Shown in pieces: positions 29,413 to 37,838 of a stretch of DNA of 55,235 nt. The notes below the pieces were generated by a model, which saw nothing but the letters and a program-made list of their open reading frames with translations, was not told the origin of the DNA and searched no databases. How positions within the stretch are numbered: position 1 is the stretch's first letter; the number at the start of each line of letters is the position of its first letter. This stretch comes from Auritidibacter sp. Marseille-P8566 (GTDB taxonomy: Bacteria; Actinomycetota; Actinomycetes; Actinomycetales; Microbacteriaceae): positions 1 to 55,235 of the forward strand of contig CAMAQN010000001.1 of the NCBI GenBank assembly GCA_945860535.1, read 5' to 3'. The position numbers were made by a program, and so were the translations under genes.

Positions 29413-30123
29413 ATGGACCAGTCCCGCACAGTTCTAGTCACCGGTGGTAACCGAGGAATTGGTTTTGCAATTGCCGAGGAGTTTGTTGCACAGGGCTACA
29501 AGGTTGCGGTAACCGCTCGCTCGGGGCAAGGCCCTCAGGGTTCCCTGACCGTTCGAGCTGACGTGACCGACGGGGAGTCGTTGGATGCTGCGCTTCTTGA
29601 AGTTGAACAGCGGCTGGGTCAGATTGAGGTTTTGGTAGCAAACGCCGGAATCACCCGCGACACCCTTTTGATGCGAATGACTGACGAAGAGTTTGAAGAG
29701 GTTGTGAACACAAACCTCTCAGGAGTCTTCCGTGTGCTGCGCAGGGTAACCAAGGGCATGATCAAGGCAAGATTTGGTCGAGTGATTTTGATTGGTTCGG
29801 TCGTTGGACTTTTGGGAAGCGCCGGACAGGTGAACTACGCCGCCACTAAGAGCGCACTGGTTGGAATTGCAAGATCCGTCACCCGCGAACTTGGTGGTCG
29901 AAACATCACCGCAAATGTTGTGGCTCCTGGCTTTATCGACACAGATATGACGGCTGAGCTGACGGAAGAAGTGCAAGCCGCCTACAAGGCAAAGATTCCG
30001 GCCGGTCGTTTTGCAGCGCCGAGCGAGGTAGCAAAAGTTGTTTGCTGGTTGGCATCCGATGATGCCGCATACATTTCCGGAGCGGTGATTCCGGTTGACG
30101 GTGGTCTTGGAATGGGCCATTAG
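29413..30123 (+). CDS. fabG: 3-oxoacyl-[acyl-carrier-protein] reductase (FabG/MabA)
   Basis: NADPH-dependent short-chain dehydrogenase that reduces 3-oxoacyl-ACP in fatty acid synthesis. It has 236 residues from the chosen start. Visible are the cofactor motif TGGNRGIGFAIAEEF near 12-26, the NAG motif VANAGITRD near 78-86, the catalytic Ser in ILIGSVVGLLGSAG near 130 and Tyr-x3-Lys in NYAATKSALVG near 145-155, with PGFIDTDM after it. Two adjacent ATGs exist (29410, 29413); the second has the better distance from AAGGAG (29401-29406). fabI follows 37 bp downstream, the same pairing as mabA-inhA in mycobacteria. Confidence 0.95.
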   Translation: MDQSRTVLVTGGNRGIGFAIAEEFVAQGYKVAVTARSGQGPQGSLTVRADVTDGESLDAALLEVEQRLGQIEVLVANAGITRDTLLMRMTDEEFEEVVNTNLSGVFRVLRRVTKGMIKARFGRVILIGSVVGLLGSAGQVNYAATKSALVGIARSVTRELGGRNITANVVAPGFIDTDMTAELTEEVQAAYKAKIPAGRFAAPSEVAKVVCWLASDDAAYISGAVIPVDGGLGMGH

Positions 30124-30148
30124 GTAGTAACTTTTTCCATAACGCAAT

Positions 30149-30154
30149 AAGGAG
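30149..30154 (+). promoter_or_regulatory. Ribosome binding site that decides the fabI start
   Basis: AAGGAG at 30149-30154 abuts an ATG at 30155, too close for initiation, but lies six bases before the in-frame TTG at 30161, which gives the family-typical start MGILEGK. The TTG is therefore the likelier start codon. Confidence 0.7.
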
Positions 30155-30160
30155 ATGGCT

Positions 30161-30928
30161 TTGGGAATTCTCGAAGGTAAGAAAATACTCGTGACCGGTG
30201 TACTAACCGAGGCTTCAATTGCCTTCACGGCAGCCAGGCTGGCTCAAGAAGAGGGTGCCGAGGTGCTTCTAAGCTCTTTCGGTCGCATGCTTCCAATCAC
30301 TCAGAAGATCGCTGAGCGCTTGCCAAAGCCGGTCAAGGTAATCGAACTCGATGCCACCAACCAGGAGAACCTGGATGCGCTGGCCGCTCACGTTAGGGAG
30401 CACCTAGGTTCGCTAGACGGAATCGTGCACGCCATCGCCTTTGCGCCGCAAACTGCGCTTGGTGGCAACTTCATGCAGACTCCTTGGTCGGATGTCTCGA
30501 CCGCTGTAGAGGTTTCTGCCTACTCCCTGAAGGCAATCACCACCGCTTGCTTGCCGGTCCTGAATAACCCAAGTTCTGTGGTTGGTTTGACTTTCGATGC
30601 GACTGTTTCCTGGCCGGTATACGACTGGATGGGTGTTGCTAAGGCTGCGTTTGAGTCAACCGCTCGCTACCTAGCTCGTTACCTAGGCGACCAGGGAATC
30701 CGCGTAAACCTAATTTCTGCTGGACCACTGCGCACTACTGCCGCGAAGGGCATCCCTGGCTTTGCAACCATGGAAGAGCTTTGGACTGGCCGCGCACCGC
30801 TTGGTTGGGACCTAACCGACACCGAGGCGGCTGCCAAGGGCTTGGTTGCGCTATTGAGCGACTGGTTCCCAGCAACCACTGGTGAAATGATCCACGTAGA
30901 TGGTGGACTTCACTCCACTGGCGCCTAG
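30161..30928 (+). CDS. fabI: Enoyl-[acyl-carrier-protein] reductase (FabI/InhA type)
   Basis: NADH-dependent reductase for the last step of fatty acid elongation; the actinobacterial InhA form. It has 255 residues from the TTG start. Recognised by GKKILVTGVLTEASIAFTAARLA near 6-28, the DGIVHAIAFAPQTALGG block near 85-101 and the catalytic Tyr-x6-Lys in VYDWMGVAKAAFES near 150-163 (the InhA equivalent is YNWMTVAK). The C-terminal LSDWFPATTGEMIHVDGGLH is conserved. It overlaps the convergent serB by 4 bp, and its own terminator is embedded in serB. Confidence 0.96.
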   Translation: MGILEGKKILVTGVLTEASIAFTAARLAQEEGAEVLLSSFGRMLPITQKIAERLPKPVKVIELDATNQENLDALAAHVREHLGSLDGIVHAIAFAPQTALGGNFMQTPWSDVSTAVEVSAYSLKAITTACLPVLNNPSSVVGLTFDATVSWPVYDWMGVAKAAFESTARYLARYLGDQGIRVNLISAGPLRTTAAKGIPGFATMEELWTGRAPLGWDLTDTEAAAKGLVALLSDWFPATTGEMIHVDGGLHSTGA

Positions 30929-31554
30929 GGCAATAACTGAATTAGCAGGCTTAGATCGCGCTCATTGAGCGCGATTTTTGCTTTCTCTTGGACAACAGGC
31001 TTGGCACAAAATGCCACTGAAAGTCCCGCGACCTCCAACATCCCTAGGTCGTTAGCACCATCTCCGACGGCAATGGTGCTATCGAGGGATACCTCTAGTT
31101 GCTTAGCCCACTCCAAAAGGGCATCTGCCTTGGCTGCTCTATCGATTACCTTGCCAATCACCTGACCGGTGAGCTTGCCATCAACCGCCTCAAGAGTGTT
31201 TGCCCGCTCCATATCAAAGTTCAGTTTCTTTTTGATAGGGGTCAAAAGCTGGATGAACCCGCCCGACACCGCAGCGGCCTTGCCGCCACGCTCGTGAATA
31301 GCTTCGATGAGTTCTCTAGCGCCTTTTGTGGGGGAGAGCTGGTGCGATACTTCGCCTAATACTGCCTCATCCAGCCCCTTGAGAGTTAGAACTCGCTGCC
31401 TGAGGCTTTCTTCGAAGTCGAGCTCCCCACGCATTGCGCGTGACGTAACCTCGGCTACCTCTTGTCTTTTTCCGGCCCGCTCGGCCAATAATTCAATTGC
31501 TTCGTCATTGATGAGGGTTGAGTCGACATCGAAAACCACTAGGAACTTTGTCAA
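30925..31554 (-). CDS. serB: Phosphoserine phosphatase
   Basis: HAD-family enzyme for the last step of serine synthesis. It has 209 residues, without the N-terminal ACT domains of longer SerB proteins. Visible: catalytic DVDSTLI near 9-15, the family's [11 protein letters not shown] cap start, [11 protein letters not shown] near 98 and the third motif [21 protein letters not shown] near 160-180. TTG start; TTGA overlaps the glgC stop, so the two are co-translated. The last coding part (near 30955-30975) forms the stem of the opposite-strand fabI terminator, encoding IALNERD. A GGGGGAG motif lies on the plus strand at 31330-31336. Confidence 0.95.
   Translation of the reverse strand: MTKFLVVFDVDSTLINDEAIELLAERAGKRQEVAEVTSRAMRGELDFEESLRQRVLTLKGLDEAVLGEVSHQLSPTKGARELIEAIHERGGKAAAVSGGFIQLLTPIKKKLNFDMERANTLEAVDGKLTGQVIGKVIDRAAKADALLEWAKQLEVSLDSTIAVGDGANDLGMLEVAGLSVAFCAKPVVQEKAKIALNERDLSLLIQLLP
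30955..30979 (+). terminator. fabI terminator embedded in the serB coding sequence
   Basis: Perfect 9-bp stem ATCGCGCTC (30955-30963) and GAGCGCGAT (30967-30975), loop ATT, followed by five T (30975-30979). It lies 27 bp after the fabI stop but inside serB, which is read on the other strand. Confidence 0.85.
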
Positions 31555-32792
31555 GGTGTAACCAAACGCCCCTTGGCGACAACCGTAATGCCGCTTTCTG
31601 TGACAGTGAAGCCGCGCTCTAGGTCTCGCTCTTTGCTAACGCCAATGCTGGCACCATCTGAAACGACGACGTTCTTGTCCAGAATCGCTTTGCGAATTGT
31701 GCAATCGCGCCCAACCTGAACATCGTCTAAAAGCACAGACTCGGTTACAAGCGCTCTTGAGGAAACTCGAACGTTAGGAGAAAGCACCGAGCGATCAACC
31801 ACTCCGCCGGACACCACAACGCCCAGGCTCACGATCGAATCCTGCGTGCGGCCTTGGTTACCTTCTGAGTCATGAATGAACTTCGCCGGTGGCAAATTGA
31901 TTTGCTGGTTGTAGACCGGCCAGTCCGAGTTGTAGAGATTGAAGATTGGCATGGTCGAAATTAGGTCCATGTGAGCGTCGTAGTAGGAGTCCATGGTCCC
32001 CACGTCTCGCCAGTAAGACTTGTCACGAGAGGTTGCACCCGGAATCTCATTGAAGGTGAAGTCGTAAGCACCAGCTGTGCCGTGGTTCACGAAGTAGGGG
32101 ATGATGTCTGCGCCCATATCGTGCGATGAGTCTGGGTTTTCACCATCGCGTTCAATGGCATCAATCAAAGACTGCGCGTTGAAGATGTAGTTTCCCATAG
32201 ATACCAAAGCCTGGGTTGCATCTCCTGGCACCGGCTGAGGGTCGGCTGGCTTCTCGCGGAATGCGGAGATTTTGACCGGGTTAGCCGGATCGACCTCAAT
32301 GACGCCAAACTGTGGAGCAATAGCAATCGGCTGCCTAATGGCAGCCACTGTTGCCTCCATGCCCGAATCGATGTGCGACTGCAGCATCTGATCAAAGTCC
32401 ATTCGATAAACGTGGTCAGCACCGACCACAACGACGTAGTCGGGCCTCTCATCGCTGAGGGCATTCATGGACTGCAAAATCGCGTCCGCACTGCCGGTAT
32501 ACCAACGCTTGCCCAAACGCTGCTGCGCAGGCACCGAGGCCACATAAGAACCCAACAGCGGTGACATGCGCCAGGTTTGAGAGACGTGACGGTCGAGCGA
32601 GTGCGACTTGTACTGGGTCAGAACCACAATTCGTCTGAGCCCAGAGTTGATCAAATTCGACAAAGCAAAATCAATCAGGCGGTAACTACCTGCAAATGGC
32701 ACGGCCGGCTTGGCTCGATCTGCGGTTAGCGGCATTAGGCGCTTGCCCTCGCCACCAGCGAGGACCATTCCGAAGACTCTTGTTCGACCCAT
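31551..32792 (-). CDS. glgC: Glucose-1-phosphate adenylyltransferase
   Basis: Makes ADP-glucose from glucose 1-phosphate and ATP for glycogen and maltose-1-phosphate synthesis. It has 413 residues. Nucleotidyltransferase motif [24 protein letters not shown] near 11-34; substrate blocks [15 protein letters not shown] near 122-136 and FREKPADP near 190; the C-terminal left-handed beta-helix carries hexapeptide repeats ([20 protein letters not shown]). The ATG at 32792 is preferred to the TTG at 32798: a TAACAT hexamer lies six bases before the ATG, matching the leaderless pattern. Divergent from glgM with 47 bp between start codons; overlaps serB. Confidence 0.95.
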   Translation of the reverse strand: MGRTRVFGMVLAGGEGKRLMPLTADRAKPAVPFAGSYRLIDFALSNLINSGLRRIVVLTQYKSHSLDRHVSQTWRMSPLLGSYVASVPAQQRLGKRWYTGSADAILQSMNALSDERPDYVVVVGADHVYRMDFDQMLQSHIDSGMEATVAAIRQPIAIAPQFGVIEVDPANPVKISAFREKPADPQPVPGDATQALVSMGNYIFNAQSLIDAIERDGENPDSSHDMGADIIPYFVNHGTAGAYDFTFNEIPGATSRDKSYWRDVGTMDSYYDAHMDLISTMPIFNLYNSDWPVYNQQINLPPAKFIHDSEGNQGRTQDSIVSLGVVVSGGVVDRSVLSPNVRVSSRALVTESVLLDDVQVGRDCTIRKAILDKNVVVSDGASIGVSKERDLERGFTVTESGITVVAKGRLVTP

Positions 32793-32839
32793 AGCCAAAT
32801 GTTAGTTGTTAAAAGTGGCGCAGACACTAGCATTTCGTT
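32793..32839. promoter_or_regulatory. Compact divergent promoter region of glgC and glgM
   Basis: On the plus strand TAGCAT (32828-32833) plus six bases leads to the glgM ATG, with TTGTTA at 32806-32811 as a possible -35 (16-bp spacer). On the minus strand TAACAT (32804 down to 32799) plus six bases leads to the glgC ATG. The two -10 elements face apart and the 47 bp hold both promoters, with no room for leaders. Confidence 0.65.
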
Positions 32840-34024
32840 ATGCGCGTGGATTTTGTTACCAAGGAGTATCCGCCAAATATTTATGGCGGAGCCGGTGTGC
32901 ACATCACCGAATTGGTAAAGGTTCTCCGCTTTAGAATTCAGGCTCGCGTTCACGCATTTGGGGAGCCGATTCAAGAAGTTGACACATTTGGTTACAAGAC
33001 TCCTGCGGCATACTCAAAGGCCAACCCAGCCATTCAAACCATGGCTACCAATCTCGAAATTGTGCAAGCTATCTCAGGCGCAGACCTAGTGCACTCACAC
33101 ACCTGGTATGCCAATTTTGCTGGTCACGTGGCATCGATGCTGCACGGCATACCTCACGTGATCACCGCTCACTCATTGGAACCCTTACGCCCCTGGAAAG
33201 CAGAACAGCTTGGGGGAGGCTATGCCGTCTCATCCTTCATCGAGCGTGCCGCTTACGAGCAGGCGAAGTCAGTGATAGCAGTGTCTCACGGCATGCGGAG
33301 GGACATTCTCAAGGCTTATCCAGAACTTGATCCAAACAAGGTTGAGGTCGTCTACAACGGCATTGACTCTCAAAAGTGGCAACCGCTGCACGATCCCGAC
33401 GTCGTCCGCTCCCTGGGAGTAAACCCAGATCAGCGTTCAGTAATTTTTGTTGGTCGAATCACTAGGCAAAAAGGTCTTCCATACTTTCTTCGGGCTGCAA
33501 GCCAGCTACCGCAAGATGTTCAGTTGGTGCTTTGCGCCGGCGCACCGGACACCCCAGAAATCAAGGCTGAGGTCGAGCACCTCGTTTCTGAGCTCTCCAA
33601 GACCCGCTCGGGCGTGGTTTGGATTCCGGAGCACCTACCACAACCAAAGCTAGCGGCACTATTGAGCAGTGCTGACGCCTTTGTCTGCCCTTCGATTTAC
33701 GAACCATTGGGAATCGTAAACCTAGAGGCCATGGCCTGTGGCGCTCCGGTAATAGCAACTGCCACCGGAGGGATCCCCGAGGTCGTGCTAGATGGCAAGA
33801 CCGGTTGGCTCGTCCCGATCGAGCAGGTTGATGATGGCTCAGGAACTCCGGTTGATGAGAACAAGTTCGTGAGCGATTGGGGCAACGCCCTAAACGCTGC
33901 GTTGGAATCAGGAACCCTTAAGTCCTTTGGTGAAGCTGGACGCATTAGAGCGGTTGAAGAATTTAGCTGGGAGTCGATTGCGACTCGCACGCTAGAGGTC
34001 TACTCCAGGGAAGTTCAGAGCTAG
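32840..34024 (+). CDS. glgM: GT4 glycosyltransferase, actinobacterial glycogen synthase / maltose-1-phosphate synthase type
   Basis: ADP-glucose-dependent glycosyltransferase. The M. tuberculosis homolog (GlgM, Rv1212c, also beside glgC) makes maltose 1-phosphate; older annotations call it glycogen synthase GlgA. It has 394 residues. N-terminal FVTKEYPPNIYGGAGVHITELVKVL near 5-29 holds the sugar-nucleotide Gly loop. The C-terminal Rossmann domain has IFVGRITRQKGLPYFLRA near 201-218 and the E-x7-E motif in YEPLGIVNLEAMACGAPVIATATGGIPEVV near 290-320. ATG with a leaderless-type -10. The glgE partner is not in the window, so the product is inferred from homology. Confidence 0.93.
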   Translation: MRVDFVTKEYPPNIYGGAGVHITELVKVLRFRIQARVHAFGEPIQEVDTFGYKTPAAYSKANPAIQTMATNLEIVQAISGADLVHSHTWYANFAGHVASMLHGIPHVITAHSLEPLRPWKAEQLGGGYAVSSFIERAAYEQAKSVIAVSHGMRRDILKAYPELDPNKVEVVYNGIDSQKWQPLHDPDVVRSLGVNPDQRSVIFVGRITRQKGLPYFLRAASQLPQDVQLVLCAGAPDTPEIKAEVEHLVSELSKTRSGVVWIPEHLPQPKLAALLSSADAFVCPSIYEPLGIVNLEAMACGAPVIATATGGIPEVVLDGKTGWLVPIEQVDDGSGTPVDENKFVSDWGNALNAALESGTLKSFGEAGRIRAVEEFSWESIATRTLEVYSREVQS

Positions 34025-34027
34025 GCT
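34022..34027 (+). promoter_or_regulatory. -10 element before the ABC ATPase gene
   Basis: TAGGCT at 34022-34027 includes bases of the glgM stop region and precedes the ATG at 34036 by eight bases. No ribosome binding site is present, which favours a leaderless or near-leaderless start. Confidence 0.4.
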
Positions 34028-34035
34028 ATTTTTCA

Positions 34036-34818
34036 ATGTCACAGGTTATTGATCTTCAAAATGTCAGCGTAGTTCGCAGCGGTAAAGCGATCCTAGAGTC
34101 CGTTACCTTCTCCGCCAATTCAAATGAGCGTTGGGTGATTTTGGGCTCAAACGGTGCTGGAAAAACGACCATGCTCAGGGTTTGCGCTGCTCAGATTCAT
34201 CCATCCTCTGGCCAGGCAAGAATCTTGGACCAGCGCTTGGGAGAGGTGAACGTTTTTGAACTTCGAACCCGAATTGGCTTTGCATCAAGTGCTTTGGCCA
34301 ACCAGATTCCAAACAGCGAGAGCGTTCTAAACGCCGTAATGACTGCCAGCTACGGGGTCACCGGACGCTGGAACGAGACCTACGATGCCATTGATGAGCG
34401 TCGAGCAATGCGAGTTCTCAGAGAGTGGCAGCTTGAAGACTTTGCCCAGCGTCCATTTGGAACGTTGTCAGACGGTGAGCGCAAGCGCGTTCAAATTGCC
34501 CGTTCGGTTATGACCGACCCAGAGCTAATGCTCTTGGATGAGCCAGTGGCAAGCCTCGATTTGGCCGCTCGGGAACTTACACTTCGCCTACTCAGCGGCT
34601 ACGCCACCAGCCCACAAGCGCCAGCCATGGCCATGGTTACTCATCACCTAGAGGAAATCCCTGCTGGATTCACTCACGCTCTTTTGATGCAGGATGGCAA
34701 GATTTTGGCCAGGGGAGAGATCGGTGCCACCATTACCAGCGCGGCGATCTCTGAGACTTTCCGTTTCCCACTGCAGGTGAGCTACCAGGACGGTAGATTC
34801 TCTGCGATTGCGTCCTAG
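34036..34818 (+). CDS. ABC transporter ATP-binding protein (YlmA-like), no permease nearby
   Basis: Single ABC ATPase domain of 260 residues. Walker A GSNGAGKTT near 36-44, a long Q-loop region, signature LSDGERKRVQIARSVM near 143-158 (variant LSDGE instead of LSGGQ), Walker B LMLLDEPVASLD near 162-173 and the switch His in MVTHHLEEIPAGF near 199. The ordering resembles YlmA/ModF-like ATPases that are found without membrane partners. No transmembrane gene adjoins it, so a transport role is unproven. It follows glgM after 11 bp but appears to have its own -10 element. Confidence 0.9.
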   Translation: MSQVIDLQNVSVVRSGKAILESVTFSANSNERWVILGSNGAGKTTMLRVCAAQIHPSSGQARILDQRLGEVNVFELRTRIGFASSALANQIPNSESVLNAVMTASYGVTGRWNETYDAIDERRAMRVLREWQLEDFAQRPFGTLSDGERKRVQIARSVMTDPELMLLDEPVASLDLAARELTLRLLSGYATSPQAPAMAMVTHHLEEIPAGFTHALLMQDGKILARGEIGATITSAAISETFRFPLQVSYQDGRFSAIAS

Positions 34819-34890
34819 ACGACAAGGGAAATTGCTGCTAAGCTTTCCCGCTGTTGCTCATTAGCAAAAAGATTTCACAAGAAGGAAACC

Positions 34891-35139
34891 ATGAAGGCTG
34901 AAATTCACCCAACCTACGAGCCAATCGTATTTCGCGACCTGGCATCTGGCGTTGCATTTCTAACCCGCGCTACCATCACCAGCTCAAAGACCATTGAGTG
35001 GGAAGACGGTAAGACCTACCCTGTTTACGACGTGGAAATTAGTTCTGCTAGCCACCCGTTCTACACCGGTAAGCAGCGCATCATGGACTCTGCAGGTCGC
35101 GTAGAGCGCTTCAACGAGCGTTACAAGAACTTCGGCTAA
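34891..35139 (+). CDS. rpmE2: 50S ribosomal protein L31 type B
   Basis: Ribosomal large-subunit protein, 82 residues, the cysteine-free (C-minus) form of L31 that replaces the zinc-binding form when zinc is scarce. [20 protein letters not shown] at the start, HPFYTGKQR near 54 and RVERFNERY near the end are diagnostic. In other actinobacteria C-minus ribosomal proteins are often repressed by Zur; no clear Zur palindrome was found in the 72-bp upstream region. Good AAGGAAA ribosome binding site. It ends 4 bp inside the convergent exonuclease gene, where its terminator is located. Confidence 0.96.
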   Translation: MKAEIHPTYEPIVFRDLASGVAFLTRATITSSKTIEWEDGKTYPVYDVEISSASHPFYTGKQRIMDSAGRVERFNERYKNFG

Positions 35140-35849
35140 TTCTTTATTGGCCAACCCAAGACCGCGCGGTAATCCGGGCGGTCTTGTTGTTTAAGCCAGG
35201 CTTCAAATTCCAGGCTCTGCTCATCTGACCAAGTTGCCTGTGAGGCGTGCAGTTCTTCGGTAGAAACATTCAAAACAGGGAACTTAGCTGCCTGGCGTTG
35301 CGCCAAACGTCCTGCCGCAACAGCATCAGCGGTTGAGTTGTGTGCGTCAAGCAGTTCGACTCCGTAGTCACGGCAAAGTGCAATCAGGGTTCGAGAACCC
35401 TTTCCGGAGCGAAACTTCACGAGCTTACGGTCGAGAACCAGCGGATCGATAACCGGCATTGGGGACAGTGGCTGGTGACCATATCTCTCAGCCTCGGATT
35501 TCAAGATTGAAAAGTCATAGGGAGCATTGAATGCCACTAGCGGCATTGACGCATTTAGTCGTGCGAGCACCTCAAGCATTTCGGAGATAGCAGGACCTGG
35601 CTGCACGCCATTGGCTTTTGCCATGTCCGTTGTGATTCCATGCACATTCGCCGCGGCCTCGGGAATTTCAATTCCAGGGTTTACGAGCCACTCGTGGACT
35701 TCGGTAGGTTCACCGTTGGAATCGATAACCGCGACAGCGGCAGTAACGATCCTCGAGGTGTCAAGGTCTAATCCGGTGGTTTCAAGGTCAAAAACCGCGA
35801 GCTGCTTACTCCATGCTGGGCGGTTTGGATCAAAATCAAAATCTAACAA
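35136..35849 (-). CDS. DEDDh 3'-5' exonuclease (DnaQ/epsilon-like)
   Basis: Exonuclease-domain protein of 237 residues. DEDDh residues can be placed: Asp and Glu in [10 protein letters not shown] near 19-28, Asp in [13 protein letters not shown] near 100-112, and His with the last Asp in [15 protein letters not shown] near 158-172. Similar stand-alone proteins are annotated as DNA polymerase III epsilon subunit-like; they may proofread, or act in repair or RNA processing. TTG start with AAGGAG five bases upstream. The C-terminal coding region contains the opposite-strand rpmE2 terminator. Confidence 0.92.
   Translation of the reverse strand: MLDFDFDPNRPAWSKQLAVFDLETTGLDLDTSRIVTAAVAVIDSNGEPTEVHEWLVNPGIEIPEAAANVHGITTDMAKANGVQPGPAISEMLEVLARLNASMPLVAFNAPYDFSILKSEAERYGHQPLSPMPVIDPLVLDRKLVKFRSGKGSRTLIALCRDYGVELLDAHNSTADAVAAGRLAQRQAAKFPVLNVSTEELHASQATWSDEQSLEFEAWLKQQDRPDYRAVLGWPIKN
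35157..35192 (+). terminator. rpmE2 terminator embedded in the exonuclease coding sequence
   Basis: Stem CAAGACCGC (35157-35165) with GCGGTCTTG (35178-35186), 9 bp, 12-base loop, followed by a T-rich stretch to 35192. It begins 18 bp after the rpmE2 stop, within the exonuclease gene on the opposite strand. Confidence 0.75.
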
Positions 35850-35892
35850 GGCTTCTCCTTGCGCCCAGACTACTCAGGCTTACCGACACTCC

Positions 35893-35904
35893 TAGACTTG
35901 ACAC
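35893..35904 (+). promoter_or_regulatory. -10 element for a leaderless hydrolase transcript
   Basis: TAGACT at 35893-35898 and six bases lead directly to the ATG at 35905. No ribosome binding site. The -35 region shows no good match. Confidence 0.55.
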
Positions 35905-36774
35905 ATGCCGGTTCTAAATCTTGCTGCCCCTACCCTTGCCGCCTTGGCAGGCAAGCGCGGTCACCGGGCTGATATCGGAACCACAGCAATTTGGCATTAC
36001 CCCTCAGCTGATCCCAAGGGGAAACTGCTTTTTATCCACGGATTTAGGGGCGACCACCACGGTCTCATAGCCATCGCTGGAGCGCTGGTGGACTACGAGG
36101 TTCTGATTCCCGACCTACCGGGGTATGGCAAGACTCCAGAACTCCAAAAACACGACCTAGAAAGCTACGCCGATTGGCTAACCCAACTGGTTGATCAGAT
36201 CGGCTCGGATGTTGTCGTGATTGGCCACAGCTTTGGATCCCTTGTGGTCTCAAAGGCAGTTAGCCAGGGCATGAAGGCAACAGCCATTGTGCTTCAAAAC
36301 CCAATTACCACCAGATCCAGCGAACAGAACGATCTTGCGAACAAGATTGCACGAAGCTTTTACTCTCTTGCCGTATCCCTAGGCAGGCTCGGTTCAGGAT
36401 TACTTCGAAGCTGGTTGATCGTCCGTGTCATGTCGGTGGCAATGGCAACATCAAAGAGCCTCAAGCTTCGCTCCTGGATTCACAATCAACACCACCAGCA
36501 CTTTTCCACCTATCGCAGTGACCGAGTCGCTCACGAGGGCTTCGCTGCAGCCTCTGGATCGAGCGTCTTAGATTTTGCCAAAGACTTCGAGCTTCCGACC
36601 TTGTTGATCGCGGGGGAGAGGGACCTGATCGCACCGCTGGCAAACCAGATCAAACTTCAGGGCATAATTGCCGGTTCAAAATTGGAGATTATGCCGTCGG
36701 TGGGCCACCTAACGCACTACGAGTCGTCCGCCGAAGTCGCAATGGCCATAGACAAATTCTTGGGTGAGCTTTGA
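35905..36774 (+). CDS. Alpha/beta hydrolase
   Basis: Alpha/beta-hydrolase-fold protein of 289 residues; substrate unknown. LLFIHGFRGDHHGL near 37-50 gives the oxyanion-hole HG motif; the nucleophile elbow GHSFGS near 108-113 holds the catalytic Ser; the acid is probably Asp in IAGERDLIAPL near 237-246, and the His lies in PSVGHLTHYES near 264-272. No signal peptide is visible, so it is likely cytosolic. Its stop overlaps the TTG of the next gene (TTGA), coupling it to a glycosyltransferase. A GGGGGAG motif lies at 36612-36618. Confidence 0.88.
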   Translation: MPVLNLAAPTLAALAGKRGHRADIGTTAIWHYPSADPKGKLLFIHGFRGDHHGLIAIAGALVDYEVLIPDLPGYGKTPELQKHDLESYADWLTQLVDQIGSDVVVIGHSFGSLVVSKAVSQGMKATAIVLQNPITTRSSEQNDLANKIARSFYSLAVSLGRLGSGLLRSWLIVRVMSVAMATSKSLKLRSWIHNQHHQHFSTYRSDRVAHEGFAAASGSSVLDFAKDFELPTLLIAGERDLIAPLANQIKLQGIIAGSKLEIMPSVGHLTHYESSAEVAMAIDKFLGEL

Positions 36775-37838
36775 GAAAAATTGCATTTGACGCAAGGTTT
36801 ATAAAGCCAGAGCACCCAGATGGCATTTCTAGGTTCAGCCTCGGACTAATCGCAGAGCTTTCGAAGTTGACCGCCCTCACCGTAATCGTTTGTGATGCGA
36901 GGGTGGAAGCGAAACTTCCAAAATCGGTAGCGGTTGTCTGGGCCGGTGACCCAACATCGGTGCTGGAAATCTTTACCGCCAGAAGGCTCAATAAAACCGG
37001 CATAGACGTCCTGTTTAGCCCGATGCAAACCACCTCCGGACTTGGCAGAAAATTCAAATTGGTTCTAACGCTTCACGATTTGATTTACTACCGTCACCGC
37101 ACCCCGCCCAAAGAATTCAATCCGCTGGTGCGAATTGTTTGGTGGCTGTATCACCTCAGCTTTGTACCGCAGCGTCTGGTGCTCAACGGTGCTGACGCAG
37201 TTGTCACTGTTTCAAACACCACCAAACAGCAAATGCTCAAACATCGTCTAACCAAAAGACCGATCAGCGTTATCTACAATGCCGCCGATGCGGCAGGGGT
37301 CGTTCCAGAGCGCAATAATTCTGATTCGCGAATCTTGGTCTACATGGGCAGTTTTATTGGCTACAAGGACGTTGAGGCGCTTATCAGGGGAGTAGCGCTG
37401 CTTCCAGAGCACACGCTGGTTTGCCTATCTCGTATTTCCAAGCAGCGAAAGGCCGAACTGACTGCGCTTGCGGATTCGCTTGGCGCTCGGGTGCAATTCG
37501 AGAACGGTGTCAGCGAAGCTGAATATCACCAGTGGCTGATCAGGGCGCAAGCATTGGTTACCGCTTCAAAAGATGAAGGTTTTGGAATTCCGGTTATTGA
37601 AGCGATGGAGCGCGGCACGCCAGCTGTGGTATCGAACCTGGAAATCTTCAGGGAGATAGGCGCTGACGCGGCCAACTATTTCAACCCAGATCACCCACAA
37701 TCGTTTGTCGATCAGATCAATCGGCTAGGCGAAGAAGGTGTCTGGCGAAGCACATCTCAAAAATCTATTGCGCAGGCGGGTAGGTTCTCCTGGCAAAACT
37801 CCGCAGCAGAATTGTTCGAGTTACTAAACCGAATCTGA
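36771..37838 (+). CDS. Glycosyltransferase family 4 protein
   Basis: GT-B glycosyltransferase of 355 residues, acceptor unknown. N-terminal DARFIKPEHPDGISRFSLGLIAEL near 7-30 and TLHDLIYYRHR near 102-112; C-terminal donor domain with ILVYMGSFIGYKDVEALIRGVALLP near 189-213 and the E-x7-E motif in SKDEGFGIPVIEAMERGTPAVVSNLEIFREI near 263-293. TTG start overlapping the hydrolase stop by 4 bp. It could act in cell-envelope polysaccharide or glycolipid synthesis; this is inference. Overlaps the convergent phosphatase gene by 15 bp. Confidence 0.88.
   Translation: MRKIAFDARFIKPEHPDGISRFSLGLIAELSKLTALTVIVCDARVEAKLPKSVAVVWAGDPTSVLEIFTARRLNKTGIDVLFSPMQTTSGLGRKFKLVLTLHDLIYYRHRTPPKEFNPLVRIVWWLYHLSFVPQRLVLNGADAVVTVSNTTKQQMLKHRLTKRPISVIYNAADAAGVVPERNNSDSRILVYMGSFIGYKDVEALIRGVALLPEHTLVCLSRISKQRKAELTALADSLGARVQFENGVSEAEYHQWLIRAQALVTASKDEGFGIPVIEAMERGTPAVVSNLEIFREIGADAANYFNPDHPQSFVDQINRLGEEGVWRSTSQKSIAQAGRFSWQNSAAELFELLNRI

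Noticed and set aside
34819-34890. Zur-box before rpmE2
   Set aside because: No palindrome resembling the actinobacterial Zur site could be found in the 72 bp; regulation by zinc remains only an expectation from the family.
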